From NCBI RefSeq assembly GCF_005280585.1, contig NZ_SZVO01000014.1, positions 142,718-206,717 on the forward strand: a stretch of DNA of 64,000 bases, given 5' to 3'. How positions within the stretch are numbered: position 1 is the stretch's first letter; every line of letters starts with the position of its first letter. The notes under the pieces are model-generated. The model saw only the letters and a program-made list of their open reading frames with translations, had not been told where the DNA came from and ran no database searches. Shown here piece by piece: positions 1 to 8,737 of the stretch. A program made the translations under genes and the position numbers. The stretch comes from Dyadobacter frigoris (lineage in GTDB: Bacteria > Bacteroidota > Bacteroidia > Cytophagales > Spirosomataceae).

Positions 1-172
1 GCTACCTGTCGATCCCAAAATAAATCTAAAAGTATTGGTATTTACTTATTCCCAATCTGACCTCTGCATTTCTCTATTTTTGATTACTTTTATTAGGATT
101 AAAATTACTCTTGCCAAAGTTTAAATTGTATTCACTTCTATTCTTAAAATATTGTCAAAATATAGCAACATT

Positions 173-2038
173 ATGAAATTAAAACTGCTCGTTTATTCAT
201 TAGCATTTGTCGGTATTCACGCTGAGTCATTTAGTCAGGCATTTAATAATTTTCCGGTTACCACACAAAAACCTCCGCTTCATGCCAAACACTGGATGGG
301 CATTACCGGAAAACCATTGGCTGCTACGGCCGGTGCCATGATTTTCAGTAAAGGTGGAAATGCAATTGACGCTTCCTGCGCTATGCTCGCTTCGACCTGC
401 ACAATGTGGGATGTACTAAGCTGGGGAGGTGAAACGCAGGCTTTGATTTATAATCCCAAAACCAAAAAAGTAATTGCACTTAATGCGATGGGCGTTGCGC
501 CAACAGGTGCTACCGCCGATTTCTTTAAGGGAAAAGGAATGAAATATCCTCCGGAATATGGGCCGCTTGCTGCCACAACACCAGGAACAGCCGGCGGGTT
601 AATGACAATGCTTGCAGAATATGGAACGATGAGCCTGAAACAGGTTTTAGCTCCGGCCATGCAATTGGCAGCAGGTTATCCGATTGAAGCCCAAACGGCA
701 AATTCAATTGAAAGAGGAAAAGCTAAAATCAAAGAATGGCCTTATTCAAAAAAGGTTTTCCTGACCCATTTGGGTGAAAAAAGAGAGGCACCGGATGCAG
801 GTGAAATTTTTGTTCAAAAAGATCTTCTGGCGACATTGCAAAAACTTGTTGATACCGAAGAGTTGGCTTTAAAAAAGGGCAAGACAAGAAAAGAGGCTAT
901 TTATGCTGCTTACGATCGTTTTTACAAAGGTGACATTGCCAAAGAAATCGCAAGAAGCTGCCAGGAACAAGGCGGACTGATCACTGAGCAGGATCTTGCC
1001 AACTGGAAAGTAAAAATTGAAGAACCTTTGATGACGAATTATAAGGGAATTGATGTTTACAAAATGCAGCAATGGACACAAGGCCCGGTGATGCTGCAGG
1101 CTTTGAACATGCTCGAAAATTTTGACCTGAAAAGTATGGGTTACAATTCCTCACGTTATGTACATACGTTGTATCAAACGATGAACCTTGCATTCGCCGA
1201 CCGTGATTTTTATTATGGTGATCCGGCATTTGCACCGGCCGGGCCTATCAAAGGTTTACTGTCAAAGGAATATGCCAAAGAGAGAATCAAGCAAATTAAC
1301 TGGGAAAAGAATGATCCTAAAATATTGCCAGGTGACCCTTATCCTTTTGAAGGCAAGACAAATCCTTACACCGACCAGATAAAAACCTGGGGAACAAAAC
1401 AGCTTTCCATGAGAAATGATCATGGATTGGATGAAAAGTTTATGGAAGAATTCACTGCCGGAACTACTTCTGTGGAAGCGGCAGATGAGGAAGGGTGGGT
1501 GGTTTCGATCACGCCAAGTGGCGGTTGGGTTCCGGCTACCATCGCTGGAACGACAGGCGTAGGACTAAGTCAGCGTATGCAGAGCTTCGTGCTTGATGCA
1601 AAAGAAAATCCGTTTAACGTTGTTGAGCCCGGTAAACGTCCACGGGTGACGCTGACGCCAAGTCTGGCTTTGAAAGATGGAAAACCATTTCTTTCTTTTG
1701 CCAAACAGGCAGGCGATGAGCAGGATCAGTTACTGCTTCAATTTTTCCTGAATATCGTAGAATTTGGCATGACGGTTCAGGAAGCAACCGAAGCGCCAAG
1801 CTTTAAAACCTTGCAGATGTATGCCAGTTTTGGGGAACATGAAAAAGATCCGGGTGGATTAATTTTGAATGAAGGGATGCCGGATTGGACAAGAAAAGAA
1901 TTGTCGCGGATGGGATACAAAAATTCATATCAGCCACGCACAAGTGGTCCTATCAATGCCATTTATTTTGACTGGATTCATGGAAGTATGTGGGGAGGTT
2001 CGAGTAACCATGGTGAAGATTACGGAATTGGCTGGTAG
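173..2038 (+). CDS. Gamma-glutamyltransferase family protein, exported
   Basis: Ntn-hydrolase of the gamma-glutamyltranspeptidase family, which cleaves gamma-glutamyl bonds (glutathione and related compounds) in the periplasm. I chose the ATG at 173 (621 aa); the frame also opens at a TTG at 152, but only the ATG directly precedes the signal peptide (MKLKLLVYSLAFVG, cleavage near SFSQ). The family N-terminus is recognisable (GNAIDASCAMLAS, then PGTAGGLMTML). The expected autoprocessing threonine is T431 in GTTSVEAADEEGW, matching the TTHYS-VVD region of known enzymes. The usual GSPGGSR loop is replaced by AKQAGDEQDQ, so substrate preference may differ from true glutathione hydrolases. It faces the DapA-like gene convergently. 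Confidence 0.9.
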   Translation: MKLKLLVYSLAFVGIHAESFSQAFNNFPVTTQKPPLHAKHWMGITGKPLAATAGAMIFSKGGNAIDASCAMLASTCTMWDVLSWGGETQALIYNPKTKKVIALNAMGVAPTGATADFFKGKGMKYPPEYGPLAATTPGTAGGLMTMLAEYGTMSLKQVLAPAMQLAAGYPIEAQTANSIERGKAKIKEWPYSKKVFLTHLGEKREAPDAGEIFVQKDLLATLQKLVDTEELALKKGKTRKEAIYAAYDRFYKGDIAKEIARSCQEQGGLITEQDLANWKVKIEEPLMTNYKGIDVYKMQQWTQGPVMLQALNMLENFDLKSMGYNSSRYVHTLYQTMNLAFADRDFYYGDPAFAPAGPIKGLLSKEYAKERIKQINWEKNDPKILPGDPYPFEGKTNPYTDQIKTWGTKQLSMRNDHGLDEKFMEEFTAGTTSVEAADEEGWVVSITPSGGWVPATIAGTTGVGLSQRMQSFVLDAKENPFNVVEPGKRPRVTLTPSLALKDGKPFLSFAKQAGDEQDQLLLQFFLNIVEFGMTVQEATEAPSFKTLQMYASFGEHEKDPGGLILNEGMPDWTRKELSRMGYKNSYQPRTSGPINAIYFDWIHGSMWGGSSNHGEDYGIGW

Positions 2039-2073
2039 GGTTTTCTGCTTTTGGTAAAATATTGCATTAATAC

Positions 2074-2103
2074 ATTCGTCCATGAAGAAAATCATGGACG
2101 AAT
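2074..2103. terminator. Hairpin terminator between convergent genes
   Basis: A perfect 12-bp inverted repeat, ATTCGTCCATGA / TCATGGACGAAT, with a 6-base loop. It lies between the ends of the gamma-glutamyltransferase gene and the convergent DapA-like gene. The following T-tract is weak, so bidirectional termination is inferred from position and symmetry. Confidence 0.6.
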
Positions 2104-2156
2104 CTTTACACGAAAGCCAGCACCAATAAAACGGTAAAGTTTTGTCCTGTAATAAA

Positions 2157-3236
2157 TTAAACTGAAACTGCCCTTATCTCAAGCCGCTCACACCAGCCCA
2201 GAAAGATTGTATAGGCTCCGTCCAGAATTTTCCGCTGTTCGGCAGGAAGCTGTGCGCTATTGGAACGGCAGGTAAGTGGGATTGGCAAGCCTCGTTTTTG
2301 TAAAAAATATTTGGAGCCGATCGGATAGAATTTTGAAATGACCGGTTCCATTTTTGCAATTTCATCCTGTATCCAGGATGCTTCCGCAGATCTTGACAGG
2401 TTATTCGCATTTTCACAAAGCCAGCTGTGAATTTCAGGATAGAAATTTCCGGATATTGGAGACAAACCCTTTGCTCCGTTTTGTAAGGCTTCCAGTGCAG
2501 TAGCCGAGTGTGCGTCATAAAATTCCATCTGCGTGCCGCGGCATATTTCAAGTTTGGCTTTTATTTGTGTTATATCTTCGGAGGTATCTTTGTGATAGAT
2601 CATGCGCTTATTGGAAACCAAAAAACTGAAAACCTTTGGTGAAATGATGCGTTTATACGGTAGCGGACATTCGTAGGTACCCAGTCTCATGCTGCCGGTA
2701 CGCTCAAACATTTTTTCGAAATTTTCGATCAAAACATCATCACTCTGATCTTTTCTTGCCAGATGACCGGAAATAAGGATCACCGCATCTACACCCGTAT
2801 CATGGATTTTTGCAGCAAAAGCAGCCTTTTTCTTAACCGTTTCTCCAAATGACCCCGTAGAAACTACCGGGACTTTTCCATTTACATATTTGACCACATG
2901 TTTCGTCAGGGCGATGCGTTCTTCGTCAGTCATATAAAACATTTCACTACTCAAACAATTGGCAAAAAATCCTTTTGCTCCCGCGGCTAAATAAAAGTCT
3001 ATCAATCTTGAAACCTTGTTAAAGTCAATTTTTGAATAGTCATCATAAGGAGTGATCATAACCGGAACAAATTTCCGAATATCCTTAACAGTGCTTTCAG
3101 TGGGCTTTTGTAAGAAAAAGGGTGTGCCTTGGGCTTGTAAAGCCTGAATTATTCCGGGTGCCAAAGTAATTCCCAAAGCTGCCGGTGCCATTTTTTCTAA
3201 AAATTCTCTGCGGGATAAGTTGCTGGTTATTTCCAT
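2157..3236 (-). CDS. Tat-exported dihydrodipicolinate synthase/NAL-family lyase
   Basis: 359-aa protein of the DapA / N-acetylneuraminate lyase TIM-barrel family (class I aldolases acting on 2-keto acids). Residues 1-35 look like a Tat signal: SRREFL twin-arginine motif, then a hydrophobic stretch ending ALQAQ. The likely Schiff-base lysine is K216 (MIYHKDTSED) and the partner tyrosine is Y188 (GTYECPLPY). The canonical GTTGE motif is replaced by ANCLSSE, so it is unlikely to be the lysine-pathway enzyme. Cytoplasmic DapA has no signal peptide; export suggests action on a periplasmic sugar acid or similar aldol substrate. It sits divergent from a SusC/SusD pair. The reaction is inferred from the fold only. 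Confidence 0.85.
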   Translation of the reverse strand: MEITSNLSRREFLEKMAPAALGITLAPGIIQALQAQGTPFFLQKPTESTVKDIRKFVPVMITPYDDYSKIDFNKVSRLIDFYLAAGAKGFFANCLSSEMFYMTDEERIALTKHVVKYVNGKVPVVSTGSFGETVKKKAAFAAKIHDTGVDAVILISGHLARKDQSDDVLIENFEKMFERTGSMRLGTYECPLPYKRIISPKVFSFLVSNKRMIYHKDTSEDITQIKAKLEICRGTQMEFYDAHSATALEALQNGAKGLSPISGNFYPEIHSWLCENANNLSRSAEASWIQDEIAKMEPVISKFYPIGSKYFLQKRGLPIPLTCRSNSAQLPAEQRKILDGAYTIFLGWCERLEIRAVSV

Positions 3237-3578
3237 TTCACATGAAGATTGAATTAGTACCCATTCTAAAACAAGTACTCAAAAACGTTACTTCTGGTCA
3301 TGCTTCATTGAAATTATTTTTTTAAGAGGGCACTTCTTATCCCGTTCCGGATACACTTGCAATCAGCTGGTTGTAAATAGTTGTATTCGGATATTTAATA
3401 TACTCTTGTCAAGATGATTTTCTAATATTTAGTCTTTTTTGAAAAAAAAATAGAACTAATCGAAGGCCTAACACATAGTCTGCCGCGTATATATAATTAT
3501 TCATTTTTCACTTTTCAGATTGATATCAAAACGGGGGTGAGAAAGAAATATTCCAACCATAAAACCCAGGTATATTGC
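3237..3578. other. Divergent intergenic region upstream of susC-like gene
   Basis: AT-rich region between the Tat-exported lyase (minus) and the SusC-like gene (plus). It must hold both promoters. I see no clear TTTG / TAnnTTTG pair, no strong inverted repeat and no RNA motif. Confidence 0.4.
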
Positions 3579-6500
3579 ATGAAACAGAAAATTTTACCGT
3601 ATTATGGTACATTCTTGGCATTTTTTTGCAAGAGATGTTACCTACTGGTTGCAGCTGCCGTTTTGACGGTTCCCGGTCATGCAGCTGAGACCATTAACAA
3701 AGAATTTAGGGATAGTGGAATGGTAAAAAGCAGCCTGGTTCTGACTGGTCAGCCCGATCTGCCTGCTGAGATTAAAGGGAAAGTAACCGACGAAAAAGGT
3801 GAGGCATTACCGGGTGTCAGCGTTTTGGTAAAAGGGACGCAGCAAGGAACAATAACCGACGGCAGCGGAGGTTTTTCGGTTAATATTCCGGAATCCGGCG
3901 CCGTGTTGGTCTTTTCGTTTGTCGGGTATAAAGCCCAGGAAATGAAAGTGGGAAATCTTACAAATCTCAGCGTTACCCTGGAATCCGATAGCAAAGCGCT
4001 CGATGAAGTGGTCGTTACAGCACTTGGTATCAAGAAAGAGGCCAAGTCACTTGGTTATTCTGTTACGAAAGTAAATGGAGAAGTTTTTACCAAAACAAGG
4101 GAAACCAACTTTGGAAACGCACTTGCCGGACGGGTTGCCGGTGTAAATGTTAGCGGAGTTGCTACGGGGCCAGCCGGAGCGAGCCGGGTAACTATTCGTG
4201 GGAATACGTCAATTTCAGGTGATAATTCGCCATTGTACATCATCAACGGTTTACCGATGGACAACACGCGATTTGGAGGTGTTAGCGGCGATAGCCCGGA
4301 TTATGGTGATAACATTTCAAGTATCAACCCGGACGATGTTGAGGAAATTACAGTATTAAAAGGAGCTACCGCCGCGGCACTTTACGGTTCACGTGCAAAA
4401 AATGGTGCCATTGTTATCACAACCAAATCGGGTAAGGGTAAAAAAGGAATCGGTGTTGAAGTCAATAGCAACAATACTTTTGAGGTACCGTATTATTTAT
4501 GGCAGCTGCAAAAGGAATATGGACAGGGATACGGAGGAGTAAAACCCGCAAGTCAGCAGGACGCGGCCAATCATTCGCAAAATCACTGGGGACAACTTTA
4601 CGACGGTTCAGAAACAGTTCAGTTTGACGGTGTTAAGCGACCTTATTCTTACGTAAAAGATCAGGTACTGAAAGATTTTTATGCGACAGGTCATACCCGT
4701 TCAAATAATATTTCATTTTCCGGAGGCGGTGAAAAAGGTTCTTTTCGGGTAGGAGTTACCGACATGAGAAACCAGGGGATAATCCCGAATGCCACGATGA
4801 GAAGAGATAATATTCATTTGGGTTTAAGCCAGAACATTGCCAAAAATCTTGTGGTCACAGGAAATGTCGATTATATTAACGAACGCGTCGATAACCGTTA
4901 TGTTTTCGGGGGAAGTAACAGCAATAGCGCGGCAACTATTTTGTATGTGAACAGCAATATGCCAACCAGCGCGTTGTCGCCGGGTTATGATGTCAATACT
5001 TTTAAAGAAAAAGTGCTTGGTACGGATCTTAATGCCACCAATCCATATTACGTTGTAAACCAAATTAAGAATAATTCTACCAAAGACAGGTTTATTTCCA
5101 CCGTTAACTTACGTTGGAATTTATTCGATTGGCTGTTTATTCAAGGAAAAGCAGGTCAGGATTTTTACACGTTCAATACCAGCAAAATCGTCCCGGAAGG
5201 TACCGGGTACAGGCCAAACGGGCAGATTGATTTGTCGGGAATGAATTTTTGGGAAAGAAATTTTGAGGGCTTGATCGGTTTTAATAAAGATCTCAACAAG
5301 GATTTTGCACTTTCGATCAATCTGGGTGGTAACCTGATGTCGCAACACCGATATACTACTGCACTATCTGGTTCGGGTATCGTAATTCCGCGTCTTGAAG
5401 TGATCAATAATACTTCCACCCGAACGGTTTCTACGGGTATTTATGATAAAAAAATAAACTCTGTTTTTGCTACCGCAGAGCTTAGTTATAAAAACTATCT
5501 GTTCTTTAACGTAACAGGGCGAAATGACTGGTTTTCAACCTTAAATCCTAAATCAAATAATTTCTTTTATCCGTCTGCCGGGATCAGTTATGTGTTTTCG
5601 CAGGCGTGGAATATGCCTGAGGCTATTAGTTTTGGTAAATTCAGGGTTGCTTACGCTTCTGTTGGAGGTGATACAAACCCTTATCTTCTTAATCTGACTT
5701 ACGGCTTGCTTCCATATAATTATGATGGAAGATCGCTAGGAAATATAAACCAGACAACCGTTCCCAACAGCAGTTTACGCCCGCTTAGCGTGAATGAATT
5801 TGAGGTTGGTCTGGATCTGCGGTTGTTTAAAAATAAGTTAGGATTTGATATCGCTGCTTATAATAAAATGACTACCAATGATATAGCCGTCGAAAGTATT
5901 TCAAGTACCAGCGGTTATTCCGGCGTTTCTGTGAACGTGGGTTCTATCCGAAACCGGGGAGTTGAGTTGCTGATCACTGCAAAACCATTTTCAAGTAAAA
6001 ACTTCAACTGGGATATTTCTTTGAACACGGCTTACAACAAAAGCAAGGTGATCAAAATATCGGATCGTTCTACGGAGCTGATATTGGCAACATCAACCAA
6101 GGCTTTCATCAAACATATTCAAGGAAAAGAATATTCCCAGATTGTCGGCCGGACTATATTGAAAAATGCACAGGGACAAGATGTTATTGATGCAACAGGT
6201 TTGCCGATTGTTCCGGCTGGTGTCGTTTCGTTTGGTTCTGGAATTCATAAATTCACCAGCGGGATCACCAACAATTTTAGTTATAAGGCTTTCACATTGT
6301 CGGTTCTGGTTGACGGGAAATTCGGTGGAAAAATTTATTCTGAAACGGGCTACAATCTGGATCACCGCGGTATGTCTATCCATTCATTGCTTGGAAGAAA
6401 AGACGGAGCAGTTCTGCCCGGCGTAAATGAAAGTGGAGAAGTGAATAAAGTGCTAGTAACGGCTGATCGGGTTAACAACCGCGCCATTATTGTAAGAAGA

Positions 6501-6776
6501 CGCGATGCGTTGGATGATTACATTTATGACGCGAGTTTTATCAAACTTCGCAACGTATCACTGACCTACAATTTACCAAAATATCTATTTCAAAAGGCAG
6601 GATTTATACAGGGAGCAAGTGTATCGCTTGTTGGCAGAAATCTTCAAATCCTGATGAAACATACGCCGGGTATTGATCCTGAGACGAATATTTCCGCAGG
6701 TAATGATCAGGGAATTGAAACAACCGCTTTGCCACCGACAAGGAGTTATGGCTTCAACGTGAACCTTAAATTCTAA
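3579..6776 (+). CDS. SusC/RagA-family TonB-dependent outer-membrane transporter
   Basis: About 1,065 aa from the ATG at 3579; the frame extends to a GTG at 3537, but the ATG directly precedes a signal peptide (hydrophobic CYLLVAAAVLTVPGHAAE). Domains: a carboxypeptidase-regulatory-like repeat at about residues 60-130 (IKGKVTDEKGEALPGVSVLV ... FVGYKAQEM), a plug containing the SusC signature ALYGSRAKNGAIVITTK near residue 270, then a 22-strand barrel ending in NVNLKF with a terminal aromatic. With the SusD partner 20 bases downstream it forms a pedal-bin importer for oligomeric nutrients. There is no glycoside hydrolase next to it. The neighbours (DapA-like lyase, cytochrome/DUF1501 proteins) hint at an unusual substrate, which cannot be named from sequence. 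Confidence 0.95.
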   Translation: MKQKILPYYGTFLAFFCKRCYLLVAAAVLTVPGHAAETINKEFRDSGMVKSSLVLTGQPDLPAEIKGKVTDEKGEALPGVSVLVKGTQQGTITDGSGGFSVNIPESGAVLVFSFVGYKAQEMKVGNLTNLSVTLESDSKALDEVVVTALGIKKEAKSLGYSVTKVNGEVFTKTRETNFGNALAGRVAGVNVSGVATGPAGASRVTIRGNTSISGDNSPLYIINGLPMDNTRFGGVSGDSPDYGDNISSINPDDVEEITVLKGATAAALYGSRAKNGAIVITTKSGKGKKGIGVEVNSNNTFEVPYYLWQLQKEYGQGYGGVKPASQQDAANHSQNHWGQLYDGSETVQFDGVKRPYSYVKDQVLKDFYATGHTRSNNISFSGGGEKGSFRVGVTDMRNQGIIPNATMRRDNIHLGLSQNIAKNLVVTGNVDYINERVDNRYVFGGSNSNSAATILYVNSNMPTSALSPGYDVNTFKEKVLGTDLNATNPYYVVNQIKNNSTKDRFISTVNLRWNLFDWLFIQGKAGQDFYTFNTSKIVPEGTGYRPNGQIDLSGMNFWERNFEGLIGFNKDLNKDFALSINLGGNLMSQHRYTTALSGSGIVIPRLEVINNTSTRTVSTGIYDKKINSVFATAELSYKNYLFFNVTGRNDWFSTLNPKSNNFFYPSAGISYVFSQAWNMPEAISFGKFRVAYASVGGDTNPYLLNLTYGLLPYNYDGRSLGNINQTTVPNSSLRPLSVNEFEVGLDLRLFKNKLGFDIAAYNKMTTNDIAVESISSTSGYSGVSVNVGSIRNRGVELLITAKPFSSKNFNWDISLNTAYNKSKVIKISDRSTELILATSTKAFIKHIQGKEYSQIVGRTILKNAQGQDVIDATGLPIVPAGVVSFGSGIHKFTSGITNNFSYKAFTLSVLVDGKFGGKIYSETGYNLDHRGMSIHSLLGRKDGAVLPGVNESGEVNKVLVTADRVNNRAIIVRRRDALDDYIYDASFIKLRNVSLTYNLPKYLFQKAGFIQGASVSLVGRNLQILMKHTPGIDPETNISAGNDQGIETTALPPTRSYGFNVNLKF

Positions 6777-6796
6777 CCGAAAACAGATTTAATCAA

Positions 6797-8371
6797 ATGG
6801 ATATTAAAAAAATAAATACTCTGATATTTGGATGCAGTCTGTTTTTGGCGACAGCTTGTGATAATGGCTTTGAGGCACTAAATAAGGATCCGAACACCGT
6901 TACGGCGGACCGATTTAATCCTGCTTTTCTTTTTACAACAACACAACTTGGTACGGCTAAGGGAGACGAAAATACCGATCTGTATTATGCCCAGCCGTTC
7001 ATCCAGCAATTTGCATCGCTTAGTAATGTGGGGATTTTTGATTTTCACGGCGACAAATATGTATACTATAAACCTAATAATGAATTGCTTTGGAAATCTA
7101 CTTTTAACGCCACGGCAGGACCTTCCAAATTGATTCAGGATGTAATTCAGTTGTCAAAGGATAAAGCTCAGTATGCCAATCTTTATCATATGGCGAGGAT
7201 TTGGAAAACGGTAATTTACCATCGCCTTACTGATATGTATGGTGATATTCCCTATTCAGAAGCCAGTTTGGGCTATTATCAGCAGATCTATAAACCCAAA
7301 TACGATAAGCAGCAGGATGTTTATACCAATATGCTAACCGAACTTGAAGATGCAACAAGCAAACTGGATGCCAGTCAAACCCTTTTTGCTTCGGCTGATA
7401 TTGCTTACAATGGAGACATAACCAAATGGAAAAAATTCGGTTATTCGATGATGCTTCGACTGGGTATGCGTTTGTCAAAAGTAGATCCGGCGTCCGCTCA
7501 GGCCTGGGTTAAAAAAGCGTACGCCGGTGGCGTTTTTACATCGGTTGATGATAATTTATTTATCAAAGGAACAGACAAACTTGGAACGCTGGAAGCTTTG
7601 ACTAATGGTATGAGCTACACGCTGAGTGTAACATCCAGAAGTCCGGGGAAAATTGCCAAAACGTTTTTCGATTTTCTAAAAAGCCATAATGATCCACGAC
7701 TGAAATATACGGTTGCAGTCTATACCGATCCAACCAACGTGGCTACTAAAAATACGGATCCTGCAGTGCAAAAAGGTCTTCCAAACGGGCTTGACCGGAT
7801 TACTTTGGTAAAAGATCCAAGTTATGATCCCAATGCATCGGGCCAGGAACATCAATATTCCGGAGTTAACCGTGACGTTTATGCCAAACTGGATGGCCCG
7901 AGAATGTTTCTTACGTATGGAGAAGTGCAGTTTATGTTGTCTGAGGCTGCCGTTCGTGGCTGGATTACAGGGGATGCGCAGCAATTTTATAAAAACGGAG
8001 TTTCGGGGGCGATGAAAAATCTGGCAAAATATGATGCTTCTGCTACCATTTCGGACGCAGAAATTGCTACGTATTTAACTGCAAATCCTTTTGTGGGAAT
8101 AGCTGATCAGGAGAAAGCTTTTGAACAGATTAATACGCAATACTGGGCAGCCACTTTCATGAACGGTTATGAGGCATTTGCGAATTTCCGTCGCTCTGGA
8201 TACCCTAAATTAATTCCGGTAAATTATCCTGATAATGAAACGGGAGGAACAATTCCCCGCCGTTTGCGCTACCCGGATGATGAGCCTGTACTTAACGCAG
8301 ACAGCTATAATGAGGCAGTGGCACGCCAGGGTGCTGATAATTATAAAATAAGAGTCTGGTGGGATAAATAG
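6797..8371 (+). CDS. SusD/RagB-family nutrient-binding lipoprotein
   Basis: 524-aa surface lipoprotein with a lipobox ending at C21 (FLATAC) and the FEALNKDPN start typical of the SusD-like_2 subgroup. Tetratricopeptide-like helices carry the motif DMYGDIPYSEA. The C-terminal part contains YEAFANFRRSGYPKL and ends IRVWWDK, as in this subgroup. It is the lid/binding partner of the upstream SusC and follows it by 20 bases, so the two are almost certainly co-transcribed. A strong terminator follows directly. Confidence 0.95.
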   Translation: MDIKKINTLIFGCSLFLATACDNGFEALNKDPNTVTADRFNPAFLFTTTQLGTAKGDENTDLYYAQPFIQQFASLSNVGIFDFHGDKYVYYKPNNELLWKSTFNATAGPSKLIQDVIQLSKDKAQYANLYHMARIWKTVIYHRLTDMYGDIPYSEASLGYYQQIYKPKYDKQQDVYTNMLTELEDATSKLDASQTLFASADIAYNGDITKWKKFGYSMMLRLGMRLSKVDPASAQAWVKKAYAGGVFTSVDDNLFIKGTDKLGTLEALTNGMSYTLSVTSRSPGKIAKTFFDFLKSHNDPRLKYTVAVYTDPTNVATKNTDPAVQKGLPNGLDRITLVKDPSYDPNASGQEHQYSGVNRDVYAKLDGPRMFLTYGEVQFMLSEAAVRGWITGDAQQFYKNGVSGAMKNLAKYDASATISDAEIATYLTANPFVGIADQEKAFEQINTQYWAATFMNGYEAFANFRRSGYPKLIPVNYPDNETGGTIPRRLRYPDDEPVLNADSYNEAVARQGADNYKIRVWWDK

Positions 8372-8395
8372 TTATTGGTAAAACAATCTGAAACC

Positions 8396-8430
8396 AAAAA
8401 CGCCGGCTGTTTGTCATGACCGGCGTTTTT
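8396..8430 (+). terminator. Rho-independent terminator after susD-like gene
   Basis: Inverted repeat AAAAACGCCGG / CCGGCGTTTTT around a 13-base loop, with a T-run built into the 3' arm. It closes the SusC/SusD unit. Confidence 0.85.
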
Positions 8431-8737
8431 ATCTTTTGAAGTTAATTTTTTATTAAAATACAAAACAGAAAATAATGCCGGGAGATTATTTTTCGTTTCT
8501 GATCTATAATTTTTATAGATTAATAATCAGTAACTTATAAATTATTTTTCCTTAATACATAACAAGTGGTTTTGTTTTTGAAATGATTGGCAGCCTTAAA
8601 AATACTTAGCCCAAACGAGTACACGGACAGAACAGGATAGTTAGTTTGGGGAAAATTTACTAATTGCCACTACATGGTAAATTTTCATTTTTTAGATAAT
8701 TAGTTATATTTAGTTGCGATTATTTGTAATTTCCTGT
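8431..8737. promoter_or_regulatory. Promoter region of the DUF1553 gene with an AT-rich hairpin
   Basis: Intergenic AT-rich stretch. A perfect inverted repeat, GAAAATTTAC (8651-8660) / GTAAATTTTC (8677-8686), is followed by ATTTTTT, and a TTTG occurs just before it (8645-8648). It could be an operator, an attenuator or a weak terminator. Nothing else is visible. Confidence 0.35.
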
